A DNA stretch of 56,831 nt from Pseudomonas brassicacearum subsp. brassicacearum (GCF_008801605.1 NZ_VZPJ01000025.1:1-56831), one strand, 5' to 3'. Counted from the stretch's first letter, positions 31,560 to 41,288 are shown. Made by a program: numbers and translations. Notes: generated from the sequence alone by a model not told the origin.

Positions 31560-32777
31560 TCAGGCGAGGTAACCATCCGCCCGCAGCAGCGTTTCGAGGC
31601 AATGCTCGGTAACGTGGTAGAAGGTCTTGAGTTCCTGGATCTTGGCCAGCAGCTCGGTGGGGTCCGCAGGTTCGGCGCGTTTGACGGCCAGGATCATCTT
31701 GTTTTTGTTGGTGTGGTCCAGGGAGATGAACTCGAAGACCTTGGTCTCGTAGCCGCAAGCTTCCAGGAACAGCGCTCGCAAGCTGTCGGTGACCATTTCC
31801 GCCTGCTGGCCCAGGTGCAGGCCGTATTGCAGCATCGGCTTGAGCAAGGCCGGGCTCTGGATCTGCAAGCGGATCTGCTTGTGGCAGCACGGCGAGCACA
31901 TGATGATCGAGGCGCCCGAGCGAATGCCCATGTGGATCGCGTAGTCGGTGGCGATGTCGCAGGCGTGCAAGGCGATCATCACATCCACCGCGCTCGGCGC
32001 CACGCTGCGCACGTCACCGTGCTGGAAGCTCAGGCCCGGGTGTTCCAGGCGCGCAGCGGCTTCGTTGCACAGCTTGACCATGTCTTCGCGCAGCTCGACT
32101 CCGGTCACCACGCCTTCAGCCTGCAAGGTGTTACGCAGGTAATCGTGGATGGCGAACGTCAGGTAGCCTTTGCCCGAACCGAAATCCGAAACCCGCACCG
32201 GTTTGTCCAGGGCCAGCGGCGAAGACGTCAGCGCATGGCTGAAGACCTCGATGAACTTGTTGATCTGCTTCCACTTGCGCGACATCGCCGGAATCAGCTC
32301 GTGCTTGTGGTTGGTCACGCCCAGGTCGGCCAGAAATGGCCGGTTCAGGTCGAGGAAGCGATTTTTCTCACGGTTGTGCTCGGCAGATGGCACTTCCCGC
32401 AGTTGCTGGGGCTTGCTCTTGAACAGCGAACTCTTGCCCTTCTTGCTGTACTCCAGCTGGGCCTCGTCGGTGACCGCCAGCAAATGCGCGTTCTTGAACG
32501 ATGCCGGCAACAGCGCAGCAATGGTTTGCACCCCTTCGGCCAGCGGGAAATTCTTGGTGATGTCGCGGGTCTTGTAGCGGTAGACGAAGGACAGGCACGG
32601 CTGGTCCTTGACCGTCAGCTGCTTGATGATCAGCCGCTGGAGGTCCGCTTCTTCACCCACGTACTTGGCCAGCACCAGTTTGATGAAAGCGTTTTGTTCA
32701 AGGCTGGTGCGCAACAGCTCGATGAACTGGGCGTGGTGATCCGGCGCGGGACGGACGGGCGTTGCGGTGGCAGACAT
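31560..32777 (-). CDS. Class I SAM-dependent methyltransferase (Methyltransf_32-like)
   Basis: 405 aa. The SAM-binding motif I is VSDFGSGKGYLTFAIHDYL (about residue 205), then GVELREDMVKLCN, IALHACDIATDYAI and CSPCCHKQIR. The N-terminal 170 residues form a separate domain with a basic patch (KKGKSSLFKSKPQQLR). The pattern fits the METTL25/RRNAD1-type family whose substrate may be RNA. ATG 32777 is chosen as the start; the open frame to 32888 reads through low-complexity sequence. Confidence 0.85.
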   Translation of the reverse strand: MSATATPVRPAPDHHAQFIELLRTSLEQNAFIKLVLAKYVGEEADLQRLIIKQLTVKDQPCLSFVYRYKTRDITKNFPLAEGVQTIAALLPASFKNAHLLAVTDEAQLEYSKKGKSSLFKSKPQQLREVPSAEHNREKNRFLDLNRPFLADLGVTNHKHELIPAMSRKWKQINKFIEVFSHALTSSPLALDKPVRVSDFGSGKGYLTFAIHDYLRNTLQAEGVVTGVELREDMVKLCNEAAARLEHPGLSFQHGDVRSVAPSAVDVMIALHACDIATDYAIHMGIRSGASIIMCSPCCHKQIRLQIQSPALLKPMLQYGLHLGQQAEMVTDSLRALFLEACGYETKVFEFISLDHTNKNKMILAVKRAEPADPTELLAKIQELKTFYHVTEHCLETLLRADGYLA

Positions 32778-32878
32778 GGACAAGCGGCCTCGGGGCGGGG
32801 CGAATCGGGAATGGCGGTATTTTAGGGGGGATGGGCAGCGAGGGCACGGAAAAGTTCGTGTGGCGAGCAGTAGCCTCG

Positions 32879-32969
32879 GTGGGAGCAAGGCTTGCCCGCG
32901 ATAAATACACCGCGATCCAGCAGGCTAAACCGAGCCATCGTTCATCGCGAGCAAGCTTTGCTCCCACAG
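32879..32969. repeat. REPIN
   Basis: GTGGGAGCAAGGCTTGCCCG facing CGAGCAAGCTTTGCTCCCAC. The left arm carries the GCCCGCGAT variant. Confidence 0.9.
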
Positions 32970-32990
32970 GCTTGTGCTGGCAGGAAATTT

Positions 32991-33608
32991 TCAGCCCAGC
33001 ACCACCAGCCGATTCGGCAGTTCATTGCGTTCCTGGGTCACCGGCACGTGCTCCTTGAGCAATTCGCCGCAAGCTTCGATGCAGGTCACGAAACCCTGCA
33101 GGGTCTGTCCCTGGCGAACCTGCTGGGTGAACGCTGCGACGATGGCATCCCAGCATTTGTTGTCCAGGCGCTTGGAAATGCCTTCGTCCACCAGGATTTC
33201 CACGTACCGCTCAGCCTCGCAGACAAAGATCAGCATCCCCGTGCTGCCCACCGTGTGGTGCAGGTTCTGTTCGAGGAATTGCCGGCGCGCCAGGTTGGAG
33301 GCCCGCCAGTGACGCACGGAACGGGGGATCAGGTGCGTGGTGATCCTGGGGATGCGAAACACCAGGCACAGCACAATGAAACTGACCCACTGCACCAGCA
33401 ACAGGCTGTGCATCGTCAGCCAGCCGGAGAGGTAATGGACCACGCCGGGCACCACCAGGGCCAGCAGGCTGGCCCACAGCAGCGGGATATAGGCGTAGTC
33501 GTCGGCGCGGGCGGCCAGCACCGTGACCAGCTCGGCGTCGGTATGCCGCTCGACCCGGGCGATGGCCTCGGCGACCTTGCGTTGTTCGTGTTCAGTCAGT
33601 AATGCCAT
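32991..33608 (-). CDS. TPM-domain membrane protein
   Basis: 205 aa. The N-terminal EHEQRKVAEAIARVERHTDAELVTVLA matches the TPM-domain entry. It is interrupted by two hydrophobic segments (about 39-85), then continues with MLIFVCEAERYVEILVDEGISKRLD. Likely in the inner membrane. It lies 27 bp downstream of a second TPM gene and LemA in one apparent operon. Confidence 0.88.
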   Translation of the reverse strand: MALLTEHEQRKVAEAIARVERHTDAELVTVLAARADDYAYIPLLWASLLALVVPGVVHYLSGWLTMHSLLLVQWVSFIVLCLVFRIPRITTHLIPRSVRHWRASNLARRQFLEQNLHHTVGSTGMLIFVCEAERYVEILVDEGISKRLDNKCWDAIVAAFTQQVRQGQTLQGFVTCIEACGELLKEHVPVTQERNELPNRLVVLG

Positions 33609-33635
33609 GTTAAAAGTGCCTGCTCATTATTATTG

Positions 33636-34385
33636 TCACCAGCCGCCCGACGAACCGCCGCCCCCGAAACTGCCACCGCCACCGCTGAAGCCCCCGCCGC
33701 CTCCGCCGCCGAAGCCTCCACCGGAACCGCCCGAACGGCTGGAGCCACCGCCTCCGGTCGGCAAGATACCGAGCATCTGGCAGACCAATATCGTCAAAAT
33801 AAACAGTATCACCAGGAAGACGAACAGCCCGGGATGGCGCTCGACGAAATCACTCGGCTCTTGCTGCCCGTCCGTACTGTATGCCGGCGCCGGCTCGTCC
33901 AACGGGCTGCCGCCCAGCACCACCAGCATCGCCGCGACACCATCGCTGATGCCTTTGTTGAAGTTGCCGGTCTTGAAGGCCGGGGTGATCACCTGGTTGA
34001 TGATCACCGAACTCTGCGCGTCGGTCAGGCGATCCTCCAGGCCGTAGCCCACCTCGATGCGCAGTTTACGGTCATCCCGGGCGATGATCAGCAGCGCGCC
34101 GTTGTTTTTATCCTTCTGCCCGATGCCCCAATGGCGCCCCAATTGATAGCCGAAGTCTTCGATGCTGCTGCCTTGCAGGTCCGCCAGCGTGACCACCACC
34201 ACCTGTTCGCCGGTGGCCTGTTCATGGGCCTTTAGCTGCGCTTCCAGTTGTGCGCGCACCGACGGTTCGAGCATCTGGGCGGCGTCCACCACCCGTCCGG
34301 TCAATGCCGGAAACTTCAGCTCGGCCTGGGCCGTGATGGCAAACACCCAGAGCAACAGCACCAGGCCAAATTTCAACACGCGCAT
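33636..34385 (-). CDS. TPM-domain protein with Gly-rich tail
   Basis: 249 aa. A signal peptide ends TAQAE. The TPM domain (about 25-150) includes LTGRVVDAAQMLEP, VVVVTLADLQG and LRIEVGYGLEDRLTDA. One membrane segment follows near 185-207, then a tail of Gly/Ser repeats ending GGW. This is the common partner of LemA. ATG 34385 is the start; the frame upstream reads through a REPIN and is not coding. Confidence 0.9.
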   Translation of the reverse strand: MRVLKFGLVLLLWVFAITAQAELKFPALTGRVVDAAQMLEPSVRAQLEAQLKAHEQATGEQVVVVTLADLQGSSIEDFGYQLGRHWGIGQKDKNNGALLIIARDDRKLRIEVGYGLEDRLTDAQSSVIINQVITPAFKTGNFNKGISDGVAAMLVVLGGSPLDEPAPAYSTDGQQEPSDFVERHPGLFVFLVILFILTILVCQMLGILPTGGGGSSRSGGSGGGFGGGGGGGFSGGGGSFGGGGSSGGW

Positions 34386-34394
34386 TGGAACTCC

Positions 34395-34516
34395 TGTGTG
34401 GGAGCGAGCTGGTGTGGGAGCTGAGCTTGCTCGCGATGAAGGCACCTCGGTCTTTCCAATGACCGCGTTATCGTTCATCGCGAGCAAGCTTTGTTCCCAC
34501 AGGCTCGCTCCCACAG
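34395..34516. repeat. Nested REPIN
   Basis: The outer arms TGTGTGGGAGCGAGC (34395-34409) and GCTCGCTCCCACAG (34503-34516) enclose a complete inner REPIN (34412-34501). It separates the lemA and TPM genes. Confidence 0.88.
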
Positions 34517-34521
34517 TTTTT

Positions 34522-35130
34522 TCAGAACTTCACTTCAGGGGCTTTTTCGGCATTGGGGCTGGTGGCCTCGAAGGTTTCGCGGATCGGCAGGTCGCTGTAC
34601 ATCACGCTGTGCCACAGGCGCCCCGGGAACGTGCGGATCTCGGTGTTGTACTTCTGCACAGCCAGGATGAAGTCGCGGCGGGCCACGGCGATGCGGTTCT
34701 CGGTGCCTTCAAGCTGCGATTGCAACGCCAGGAAGTTCTGGTTGGCCTTGAGGTCCGGGTAACGCTCGGACACCACCATCAGCCGGCTCAACGCGCCGGT
34801 CAGCTGGTCCTGGGCCTGCTGGAACTGCTTGAGTTTTTCCGGGTTGTCCAGGGTGCTGGCGTCGACCTGGATCGACGTCGCCTTGGCCCGCGCTTCAATC
34901 ACTGCGGTCAGGGTTTCCTGCTCGTGCTGGGCGTAGCCCTTGACGGTTTCCACCAGGTTGGGAATCAGGTCGGCGCGGCGCTGGTACTGGTTCTGCACCT
35001 GGCCCCAGGCGGCCTTGGCCTGTTCGTCCAGGGTCGGGATGTTATTGATGCCGCAACCGGCCAGCAACGTAGTGAGCAGCATCAGGGCCAGCATCGGCAA
35101 GCTGCGAAGGTGGTTCAGTCGTGGATTCAT
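34522..35130 (-). CDS. LemA family lipoprotein
   Basis: 202 aa with a signal peptide and lipobox LLAGC (about Cys25). The LemA domain follows: AWGQVQNQYQRRADLIPNLVETVKGYA, SRLMVVSERYPDLKANQNF, ENRIAVARRDFILAVQKYN and TFPGRLW. ATG 35130 starts the signal peptide. It precedes the two TPM genes, a conserved association of unknown mechanism at the envelope. Confidence 0.93.
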   Translation of the reverse strand: MNPRLNHLRSLPMLALMLLTTLLAGCGINNIPTLDEQAKAAWGQVQNQYQRRADLIPNLVETVKGYAQHEQETLTAVIEARAKATSIQVDASTLDNPEKLKQFQQAQDQLTGALSRLMVVSERYPDLKANQNFLALQSQLEGTENRIAVARRDFILAVQKYNTEIRTFPGRLWHSVMYSDLPIRETFEATSPNAEKAPEVKF

Positions 35131-35381
35131 CGGGTGGAGCTCTCCGTTGCATGACATTGGAAAAACACGGCCACCTATCTCACCGGCGCCTGGGGCATAA
35201 TCTGCCGCCGCACTGGATTGAAACGGGTCGATGGGCTAAAAGATGCGCAGTGCGAAACTAAGTTCAGCCCAATGGGTTCGAAAGTGTGCTGCATTTAACT
35301 GAACAACAATAGCCGCTCCTCACATTTTGGCTGACCGGCGTGTCCTGATCACCGCCCTTTAGGCTTGCGAGAAAATTATTC

Positions 35382-37673
35382 ATGAAGAAGCTGTGTTTGC
35401 TGGGCCTGTTTGTCAGTCTGGCCAGTCACCCCGTATTTGCCGACAACCTGCCAGCCCCCATAGAGAACAAGGACGCCTTCATCAGCAACCTGATGAAGCA
35501 GATGACCCTCGAAGAGAAGATCGGCCAATTGCGCCTGATCAGCATCGGCCCGGAAATGCCCCGGGAGATGATTCGCAAGGAAATCGCCGCCGGCAACATC
35601 GGTGGCACGTTCAACTCCATCACCCGCGATGAAAACCGTCCGATGCAGGACGCGGCCATGCGCAGCCGGTTGAAGATCCCGATGTTCTTCGCCTATGACG
35701 TGATCCACGGCCACCGCACGATTTTCCCGATTCCCCTGGCCCTGGCCTCGAGCTGGGACATGGACGCGATCTACCACTCCGGCCGCATCGCGGCCAAGGA
35801 AGCGGCCGCCGACAGCCTGGACATCACCTTCGCGCCGATGGTCGATATTTCCCGCGACCCGCGCTGGGGCCGCACCTCCGAAGGTTTCGGCGAGGACACC
35901 TACCTGGTGTCGCGCATCGCCGGGGTGATGGTCAAGGCGTTCCAGGGCAACGGCGCCAACGCGGCCGACAGCATCATGGCCAGCGTCAAGCACTTCGCCC
36001 TGTACGGCGCGGTGGAAGGCGGCCGGGACTACAACACCGTGGACATGAGTCCGCTGAAAATGTACCAGGACTACCTGCCCCCCTACCGCGCCGCCATCGA
36101 CGCGGGTGCCGGTGGGGTGATGGTCGCGCTGAACTCCATCAACGGCGTGCCGGCCACGGCCAACACCTGGCTGATGAACGACCTGCTGCGCAAGGAATGG
36201 GGCTTCAAGGGCCTGGCGGTCAGTGACCACGGCGCCATCTTCGAACTGATCAAGCACGGCGTCGCCAAGGACGGTCGCGAAGCGGCGAAACTGGCGATCA
36301 AGGCCGGCATCGACATGAGCATGAACGACTCGCTCTATGGCAAGGAACTGCCAGGCTTGCTCAAGGCCGGTGAAATCGAGCAGAGCGACATCGACAACGC
36401 CGTGCGCGAAGTGCTCGCGGCCAAATACGACATGGGCCTGTTCAAGGACCCGTACCTGCGCATCGGCAAGGCCGAGGACGACCCGGCCGACACCTACGCC
36501 GAAAGCCGCCTGCACCGCTCCGATGCCCGTGACGTGGCGCGCCGCAGCCTGGTCCTGCTGGAAAACCGCAACCAGACCCTGCCCCTGAAGAAGACGGCGA
36601 AAATCGCCCTGGTCGGCCCGTTGGCCAAGGCACCGATCGACATGATGGGCAGTTGGGCTGCGGCCGGGCGGCCGGCGCAGTCGGTCACCCTGTTCGACGG
36701 CATGACCCGCGCCCTGGGCGCTGACTCGAAGCTGATCTACGCCCGTGGCGCCAACATCACCGGCGACAAGAAGGTGCTCGACTACCTGAACTTCCTCAAC
36801 TTCGATGCCCCGGAAGTGGTAGACGACCCGCGTCCGGCCCAGGTGCTGATCGACGAAGCGGTAAAAGCCGCCAAGGATGCCGATGTGGTGGTGGCCGCCG
36901 TAGGCGAGTCCCGTGGCATGTCTCATGAATCGTCGAGCCGTACCGACCTGAACATCCCGGCCAGCCAACGCGAGCTGATCAAGGCCTTGAAGGCTACCGG
37001 CAAGCCTCTGGTGCTGGTGCTGATGAATGGCCGTCCGCTGGCGTTGCTGGACGAGAAGCAGCAGGCCGATGCGATCCTGGAAACCTGGTTCAGCGGCACC
37101 GAAGGCGGCAACGCCATCGCCGACGTGCTGTTCGGCGACTACAACCCATCGGGCAAACTGCCGATCACCTTCCCACGCTCGGTGGGGCAGATTCCGACCT
37201 ACTACAACCACCTGAGCATCGGCCGGCCATTCACGCCGGGCAAGCCGGGCAACTACACCTCGCAGTATTTCGATGACACCACCGGCCCGCTCTATCCGTT
37301 CGGTTACGGCTTGAGCTACACCGAGTTCAGCCTGTCGGACATGGCCCTGTCGTCGACCACGCTGAACAAGACCGGCAAGCTCGATGCCAGCGTGACATTG
37401 GAAAACACCGGCAAGCGTGACGGCGAAACCGTGGTGCAGCTGTACATCCAGGATGTGACCGGCTCGATCATTCGCCCGGTGAAGGAACTGAAGAACTTCC
37501 GCAAGGTGATGCTCAAGGCCGGCGAGAAGAAAGTCATCCACTTCACCATCACCGAGGACGACCTGAAGTTCTTCAATGCCCAACTCAAGTACGCGGCGGA
37601 ACCGGGCAAGTTCAACGTACAGATCGGCCTGGATTCCCAGGACGTGAAGCAGCAGAGTTTTGAGTTGCTCTGA
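35382..37673 (+). CDS. bglX: Periplasmic beta-glucosidase, GH3
   Basis: 763 aa, near the size of E. coli BglX. Signal peptide (SHPVFADNL), the GH3 N-terminal domain with KHFALYGAVEGGRDYNTVDM and the nucleophile Asp in KGLAVSDHGAI, the GH3 C-terminal domain, and a fibronectin III-like domain from about residue 640. Hydrolyses terminal beta-glucosyl residues in the periplasm. It stands alone, with REP elements after its stop. The 250 bp upstream hold no gene. Confidence 0.95.
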   Translation: MKKLCLLGLFVSLASHPVFADNLPAPIENKDAFISNLMKQMTLEEKIGQLRLISIGPEMPREMIRKEIAAGNIGGTFNSITRDENRPMQDAAMRSRLKIPMFFAYDVIHGHRTIFPIPLALASSWDMDAIYHSGRIAAKEAAADSLDITFAPMVDISRDPRWGRTSEGFGEDTYLVSRIAGVMVKAFQGNGANAADSIMASVKHFALYGAVEGGRDYNTVDMSPLKMYQDYLPPYRAAIDAGAGGVMVALNSINGVPATANTWLMNDLLRKEWGFKGLAVSDHGAIFELIKHGVAKDGREAAKLAIKAGIDMSMNDSLYGKELPGLLKAGEIEQSDIDNAVREVLAAKYDMGLFKDPYLRIGKAEDDPADTYAESRLHRSDARDVARRSLVLLENRNQTLPLKKTAKIALVGPLAKAPIDMMGSWAAAGRPAQSVTLFDGMTRALGADSKLIYARGANITGDKKVLDYLNFLNFDAPEVVDDPRPAQVLIDEAVKAAKDADVVVAAVGESRGMSHESSSRTDLNIPASQRELIKALKATGKPLVLVLMNGRPLALLDEKQQADAILETWFSGTEGGNAIADVLFGDYNPSGKLPITFPRSVGQIPTYYNHLSIGRPFTPGKPGNYTSQYFDDTTGPLYPFGYGLSYTEFSLSDMALSSTTLNKTGKLDASVTLENTGKRDGETVVQLYIQDVTGSIIRPVKELKNFRKVMLKAGEKKVIHFTITEDDLKFFNAQLKYAAEPGKFNVQIGLDSQDVKQQSFELL

Positions 37674-37695
37674 TCCCCAGGCAACACAAGAACCA

Positions 37696-37786
37696 TGTGG
37701 GAGCGAGCTTGCTCGCGATAGCGGCTTAACATTCAACTCAGATGTTGAATATCAGACCGCCATCGCGAGCAAGCTCGCTCCCACAG
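37696..37786. repeat. REPIN
   Basis: TGTGGGAGCGAGCTTGCTCG facing CGAGCAAGCTCGCTCCCACA. The spacer itself contains the small palindrome ATTCAAC/GTTGAAT. It separates convergent bglX and clsB. Confidence 0.92.
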
Positions 37787-37805
37787 TTGTATCTGGGTGT
37801 TCGGG

Positions 37806-38963
37806 CTAACCGCGTCGATCCAGCAAGTTCACCACCACCCGATCCACCAACCCCCACACCCGCTGCTTGAAGCGCTTCCACAATGGCCGGCGCTGCCAGG
37901 CGTCGAGGCTGACTTGCAGGCTCTGGGTGAAGTCCCGCTCGAAACTGGCCGCCACTGCACTGCTGAGCCTGGAATCCAGGGCTTCGAGGTTGGCTTCCAG
38001 GTTGAAGCGCAGGTTCCAGTGATCGAAATTGCAGGAGCCGATGCTGACCCAGTCGTCCACCAGCACCATCTTCAGGTGCAGGAAACACGGCTGGTATTCG
38101 AAGATTTTCACGCCAGCCTTGAGCAATCGCGGGTAGTAACGGTGCCCGGCGTAGCGCACGGACGGGTGATCGGTGCGCGGGCCGGTCAGCAGCAGGCGCA
38201 CGTCGATGCCGCGGGCGGCGGCCTTGCGCAAGGAACGGCGCACGTTCCAGGTCGGCAAAAAATACGGCGTCGCCATCCAGATGCGTTTCTGGCCGCTGTT
38301 CAATGCCCGCGACAGCGATTGCAGGATGTCGCGATGCTGGCGGGCGTCGGCATACGCCACCCGGCCCATGCCCTCACCCACCGGTGGTACGCGCGGCAGA
38401 CGCGGCAAGCCGAAGTTGGACGCCGGTTTCCAGGCTCGCCGATGGCGGTTGGCGAGCCACTGGCGGTCGAACAGCAACTGCCAGTCGAGCACCAGCGGGC
38501 CGACTATTTCCACCATCACCTCGTGCCACTCACTGCGGTCGTCGAGGGGGTTCCAGAATTCATCGGTCACCCCGGTGCCGCCAACCACCGCCAAGCGTTG
38601 GTCTACCAACAACAGCTTGCGGTGATCCCGGTAAAGGTTGCGCACCCAGCGGCGCCAGCTCAGGCGATTGTAGAAACGCAACTCCACCCCAGCCTCGGTC
38701 AGACGCTTGCGCAGGGCCAGGGTAAACGCCAGGCTGCCGTAGTCATCGAACAGGCACCGCACGCGAACGCCACGCTCGGCGGCCTGCACCAGCGCCTGGA
38801 CCATCGCCTCGGCGCAAGTACCCGCCTCCACCAGATAGAGTTCCAGCTCGACCTGTTCCTGGGCACGGGCGATTTCCACCAGCATGCGCGGGAAGAACTG
38901 CGGGCCATCGATCAACAGCTCGAAGCGATTGCCTTCTCGCCAGGGAAAAACCGCGCCGCTCAT
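37806..38963 (-). CDS. clsB: Cardiolipin synthase B-like phospholipase D protein
   Basis: 385 aa with two PLD motifs: HRKLLLVDQRLAVVGGTGV (about residue 125) and HLKMVLVDDWVSIGSCN (about 300), as in ClsB. It would join phosphatidyl groups to form cardiolipin at the inner membrane. ATG 38963 is one base after the yceI stop, so the two are probably translationally coupled. Confidence 0.9.
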   Translation of the reverse strand: MSGAVFPWREGNRFELLIDGPQFFPRMLVEIARAQEQVELELYLVEAGTCAEAMVQALVQAAERGVRVRCLFDDYGSLAFTLALRKRLTEAGVELRFYNRLSWRRWVRNLYRDHRKLLLVDQRLAVVGGTGVTDEFWNPLDDRSEWHEVMVEIVGPLVLDWQLLFDRQWLANRHRRAWKPASNFGLPRLPRVPPVGEGMGRVAYADARQHRDILQSLSRALNSGQKRIWMATPYFLPTWNVRRSLRKAAARGIDVRLLLTGPRTDHPSVRYAGHRYYPRLLKAGVKIFEYQPCFLHLKMVLVDDWVSIGSCNFDHWNLRFNLEANLEALDSRLSSAVAASFERDFTQSLQVSLDAWQRRPLWKRFKQRVWGLVDRVVVNLLDRRG

Positions 38964-38964
38964 G

Positions 38965-39555
38965 TCAGCGCGCCGTGAAAATCAGCACCGCATTCACCGG
39001 CACCGAGAGGCTGATGGCCGACAACCCGGCCAGGTTTCGCAGCTTTTCCAGCCCCGGCGCCAGATCGAAATCCGCCGCGTTGAGCACCACCGGTTCCAGG
39101 GTCACCACTTGGAAGCGGCGTTCGTCCAGGCGCGTCGCCAGCAGTTCGACGTTGTATTCGTGCTGCTTGCCGTGCAGGTTCACCGTCAGCGGCAGGCGCA
39201 ATTCCAACTGCGCGCCGCTGGCCAGGTCCTGGATCGGCGCCAGGTCGATCTTGGCGGTGACGGTGGCTTCGGCAAATTGTTTGATCTCGAACAGCTCGGC
39301 CCGCATGCGCTCATCGCGCAGAGGAATGCCGCTGTTGATGGATTCCAGCTCCACTTCCAGGCGCGCCAAGCCCTCGGGCTGGACTTGACCGTGCAGCACC
39401 AGGAAACGCTGGACCTCGGAAACATTGCCGTTTTTGCTGCTGATAAACGACAGCCGCGACGACTCGCCGTCCAGGTACCAGTCGGCCTGGGCTGGCAACG
39501 CGGCGCAGGCCAGCAGCAAGCTGGCGGCAGCGTGAGGGAAAAACCGCTTGAACAT
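38965..39555 (-). CDS. YceI family periplasmic protein
   Basis: 196 aa. A signal peptide (ALPAQAD) is followed by the lipocalin-like YceI domain: WYLDGESSRLSFISSKNGN, DERMRAELFEIKQF and a lipid-binding barrel pattern. It may bind isoprenoid or other amphiphilic molecules. ATG 39555 begins the signal peptide. It is directly upstream of clsB. Confidence 0.88.
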   Translation of the reverse strand: MFKRFFPHAAASLLLACAALPAQADWYLDGESSRLSFISSKNGNVSEVQRFLVLHGQVQPEGLARLEVELESINSGIPLRDERMRAELFEIKQFAEATVTAKIDLAPIQDLASGAQLELRLPLTVNLHGKQHEYNVELLATRLDERRFQVVTLEPVVLNAADFDLAPGLEKLRNLAGLSAISLSVPVNAVLIFTAR

Positions 39556-39702
39556 ACACACTCGCAGGGCACATAAACCTGTGGCGAACCTTAACCGGGC
39601 CGAGGGCGCTTGCAAACTGTCTGTTTCAACAACTGCCCAGGAATACAGAGAACCTGGGGTGAAGGGGTTTATCTATGGGAGCAGGGCTTGCCAAAGGTTG
39701 GT

Positions 39703-40014
39703 TCAGGGCTCCAACCGACACCCCTGCCGCTCCCCCATCCACCGCGCGCTGTTGCTACGCCCCAACCCGCTGACGGTGATGCGTTTCGCTTCAGCGGTCT
39801 CGAGAAAGTCGCTGATGGGCACCGACTGCTTCACATAGCCACGGCAGTAGTCCGCCGATTGCTCCATCACGTAGCGGCACGAGCAGTATTCCTTGGCGGT
39901 GTAGGCACTGATGATGTCGGGGAAGGCCCGCAATGCCACCCGCTCCAGCCAGACCCAACTGAACAGGGCGATGAGCAGCACCGACAACAGGGTGAGCAAC
40001 ACTTTGCGCTTCAT
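39703..40014 (-). CDS. Small membrane-anchored Cys-containing protein
   Basis: 103 aa. One N-terminal hydrophobic segment (about 5-25), then a compact domain with three Cys residues in YCSCRYVMEQSADYCRGYV, probably periplasmic with a disulfide. Its ATG overlaps the stop of the upstream serine hydrolase gene by 4 bp, implying joint function. No named family is recognised. Confidence 0.75.
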   Translation of the reverse strand: MKRKVLLTLLSVLLIALFSWVWLERVALRAFPDIISAYTAKEYCSCRYVMEQSADYCRGYVKQSVPISDFLETAEAKRITVSGLGRSNSARWMGERQGCRLEP

Positions 40015-41105
40015 GGCTGCACCGTCCCGGCGAACGCCGCCATGGCGCGCTTGAGCAGTTCGTTATGGCGATAGCTGCCGTCGCGGTCGTCGCCGTAACG
40101 CACGATCACCAGTTTGGCGCTGGGGATGACATACAGCGCCTGGCCCCAATGGCCCAGCGCGGCAAAGGTATCCGGCGGCGCATCGGGCCAGGGGTGGATT
40201 GCCGGATCGGCGGCGCGGTTGAGCCACCAATGCCCGCCGGGCACGGCTTCGTCCTGGCCGGCCTGGAAGTGGGCAAAAGGCTGGCGATTGAACGCGACCC
40301 ACGCCATGGGTACCAGTTGCCGTTCGCCCCAGCGGCCGTCCCGCTGCATCAACAACCCGACACGCGCCAGGTCCCGTGCGGTGAGGTAGGCATAGGACGA
40401 TCCCACGAACGTGCCGCTGGCGTCGGTTTCCCAAGTGGCGTGGCGGATGCCGAGGGGTTCGAACAAGGCCGTCCAGGGGTAGTCGGGGTAGCGCGCCGGG
40501 CCGACGATGGTTTTCAAGGCCACCGCCAGCAAGTTGCTGTCACCGCTGGAATAACGGAACGCCTGCCCCGGCGGACTGGCGCTTTCATGCTGCGCAGTGA
40601 ACGCCGCCATGTCATGACGCCCACGGGTATAAAGCATCGCCACCACTGAAGAGTTGAGCGGCGCGTATTCGTAGTCTTCCTGCCAGTCCAGGCCTGAGGC
40701 CCAGTGGAAAAGATCGGCCAAGGTCAGGCCCGGGTGCCGGCTCAGTGGCGGGTAGTACTTGGCGGCTGGGTCTTGCAGGCCAAACAGTTTTTCACCGTAG
40801 GCCACGCCAAACACCGTCGCCAGCAGGCTTTTGCTGATGGACCAGGTCAGGTGCGGGGTCTGGGCGCTGGTCGGCCCGGCGTAGCGTTCGTAGACCAGCC
40901 GACCGTCCTGGATCACCAGCAGCGCGTCGGTGCGAATGCCCTCGCGGCTCGCATCGTCCCGGGGTGGGAAGGCGTATCGCTCCAAGGCTTCGATGGCCGG
41001 CCCGCTCGGGGTCGGGCCACTTGGCCATTGCTCGCCGGGCCAGTCTTCGGCGTGGGCGCTCAGGTTGAGCAACAGCAGCGGGATCAGGAACCAGCCTTTG
41101 GACAT
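40011..41105 (-). CDS. Serine hydrolase, class C beta-lactamase-like
   Basis: 364 aa with a signal peptide (NLSAHAED). The penicillin-binding-protein-like fold has the SxxK nucleophile in WSISKSLLATVFG (about residue 92), the YxS element in FRYSSGDSNLL, and ALGHWGQALYVIP in place of KTG. Likely a periplasmic esterase or amidase rather than a true beta-lactamase. It overlaps the following small gene by 4 bp. Confidence 0.88.
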   Translation of the reverse strand: MSKGWFLIPLLLLNLSAHAEDWPGEQWPSGPTPSGPAIEALERYAFPPRDDASREGIRTDALLVIQDGRLVYERYAGPTSAQTPHLTWSISKSLLATVFGVAYGEKLFGLQDPAAKYYPPLSRHPGLTLADLFHWASGLDWQEDYEYAPLNSSVVAMLYTRGRHDMAAFTAQHESASPPGQAFRYSSGDSNLLAVALKTIVGPARYPDYPWTALFEPLGIRHATWETDASGTFVGSSYAYLTARDLARVGLLMQRDGRWGERQLVPMAWVAFNRQPFAHFQAGQDEAVPGGHWWLNRAADPAIHPWPDAPPDTFAALGHWGQALYVIPSAKLVIVRYGDDRDGSYRHNELLKRAMAAFAGTVQP

Positions 41106-41175
41106 GCTTGGGGCTCGCAGGATTGAACCTTCAGAGCCTATTCAGACTTGATGACAGTTTCGAGGCTTGTGTGAC

Positions 41176-41272
41176 CCCCTGTGGGAGCGAGCTTGCTCGC
41201 GATAGCTGTTTGTCAGTCGCCATATGCTTAGCTGACACTCCGCTATCGCGAGCAAGCTCGCTCCCACAGGGG
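41176..41272. repeat. REPIN with extended symmetry
   Basis: CCCCTGTGGGAGCGAGCTTG facing CAAGCTCGCTCCCACAGGGG. Complementarity extends a few bases further on both sides (TGACCCC / GGGGTCA). Confidence 0.92.
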
Positions 41273-41288
41273 TCAGTCGCTTGAAGGA

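Noticed and set aside
34386..34514. Upstream extension of the Gly-rich TPM gene
   Set aside because: It translates a REPIN; the signal peptide begins at ATG 34385.
35376..37736. 786-codon open frame on the minus strand opposite bglX
   Set aside because: It is the exact antisense of a clear GH3 enzyme. Its translation is rich in His, Gly, Val and Arg with no domain, a known artefact of GC-rich third-position bias.
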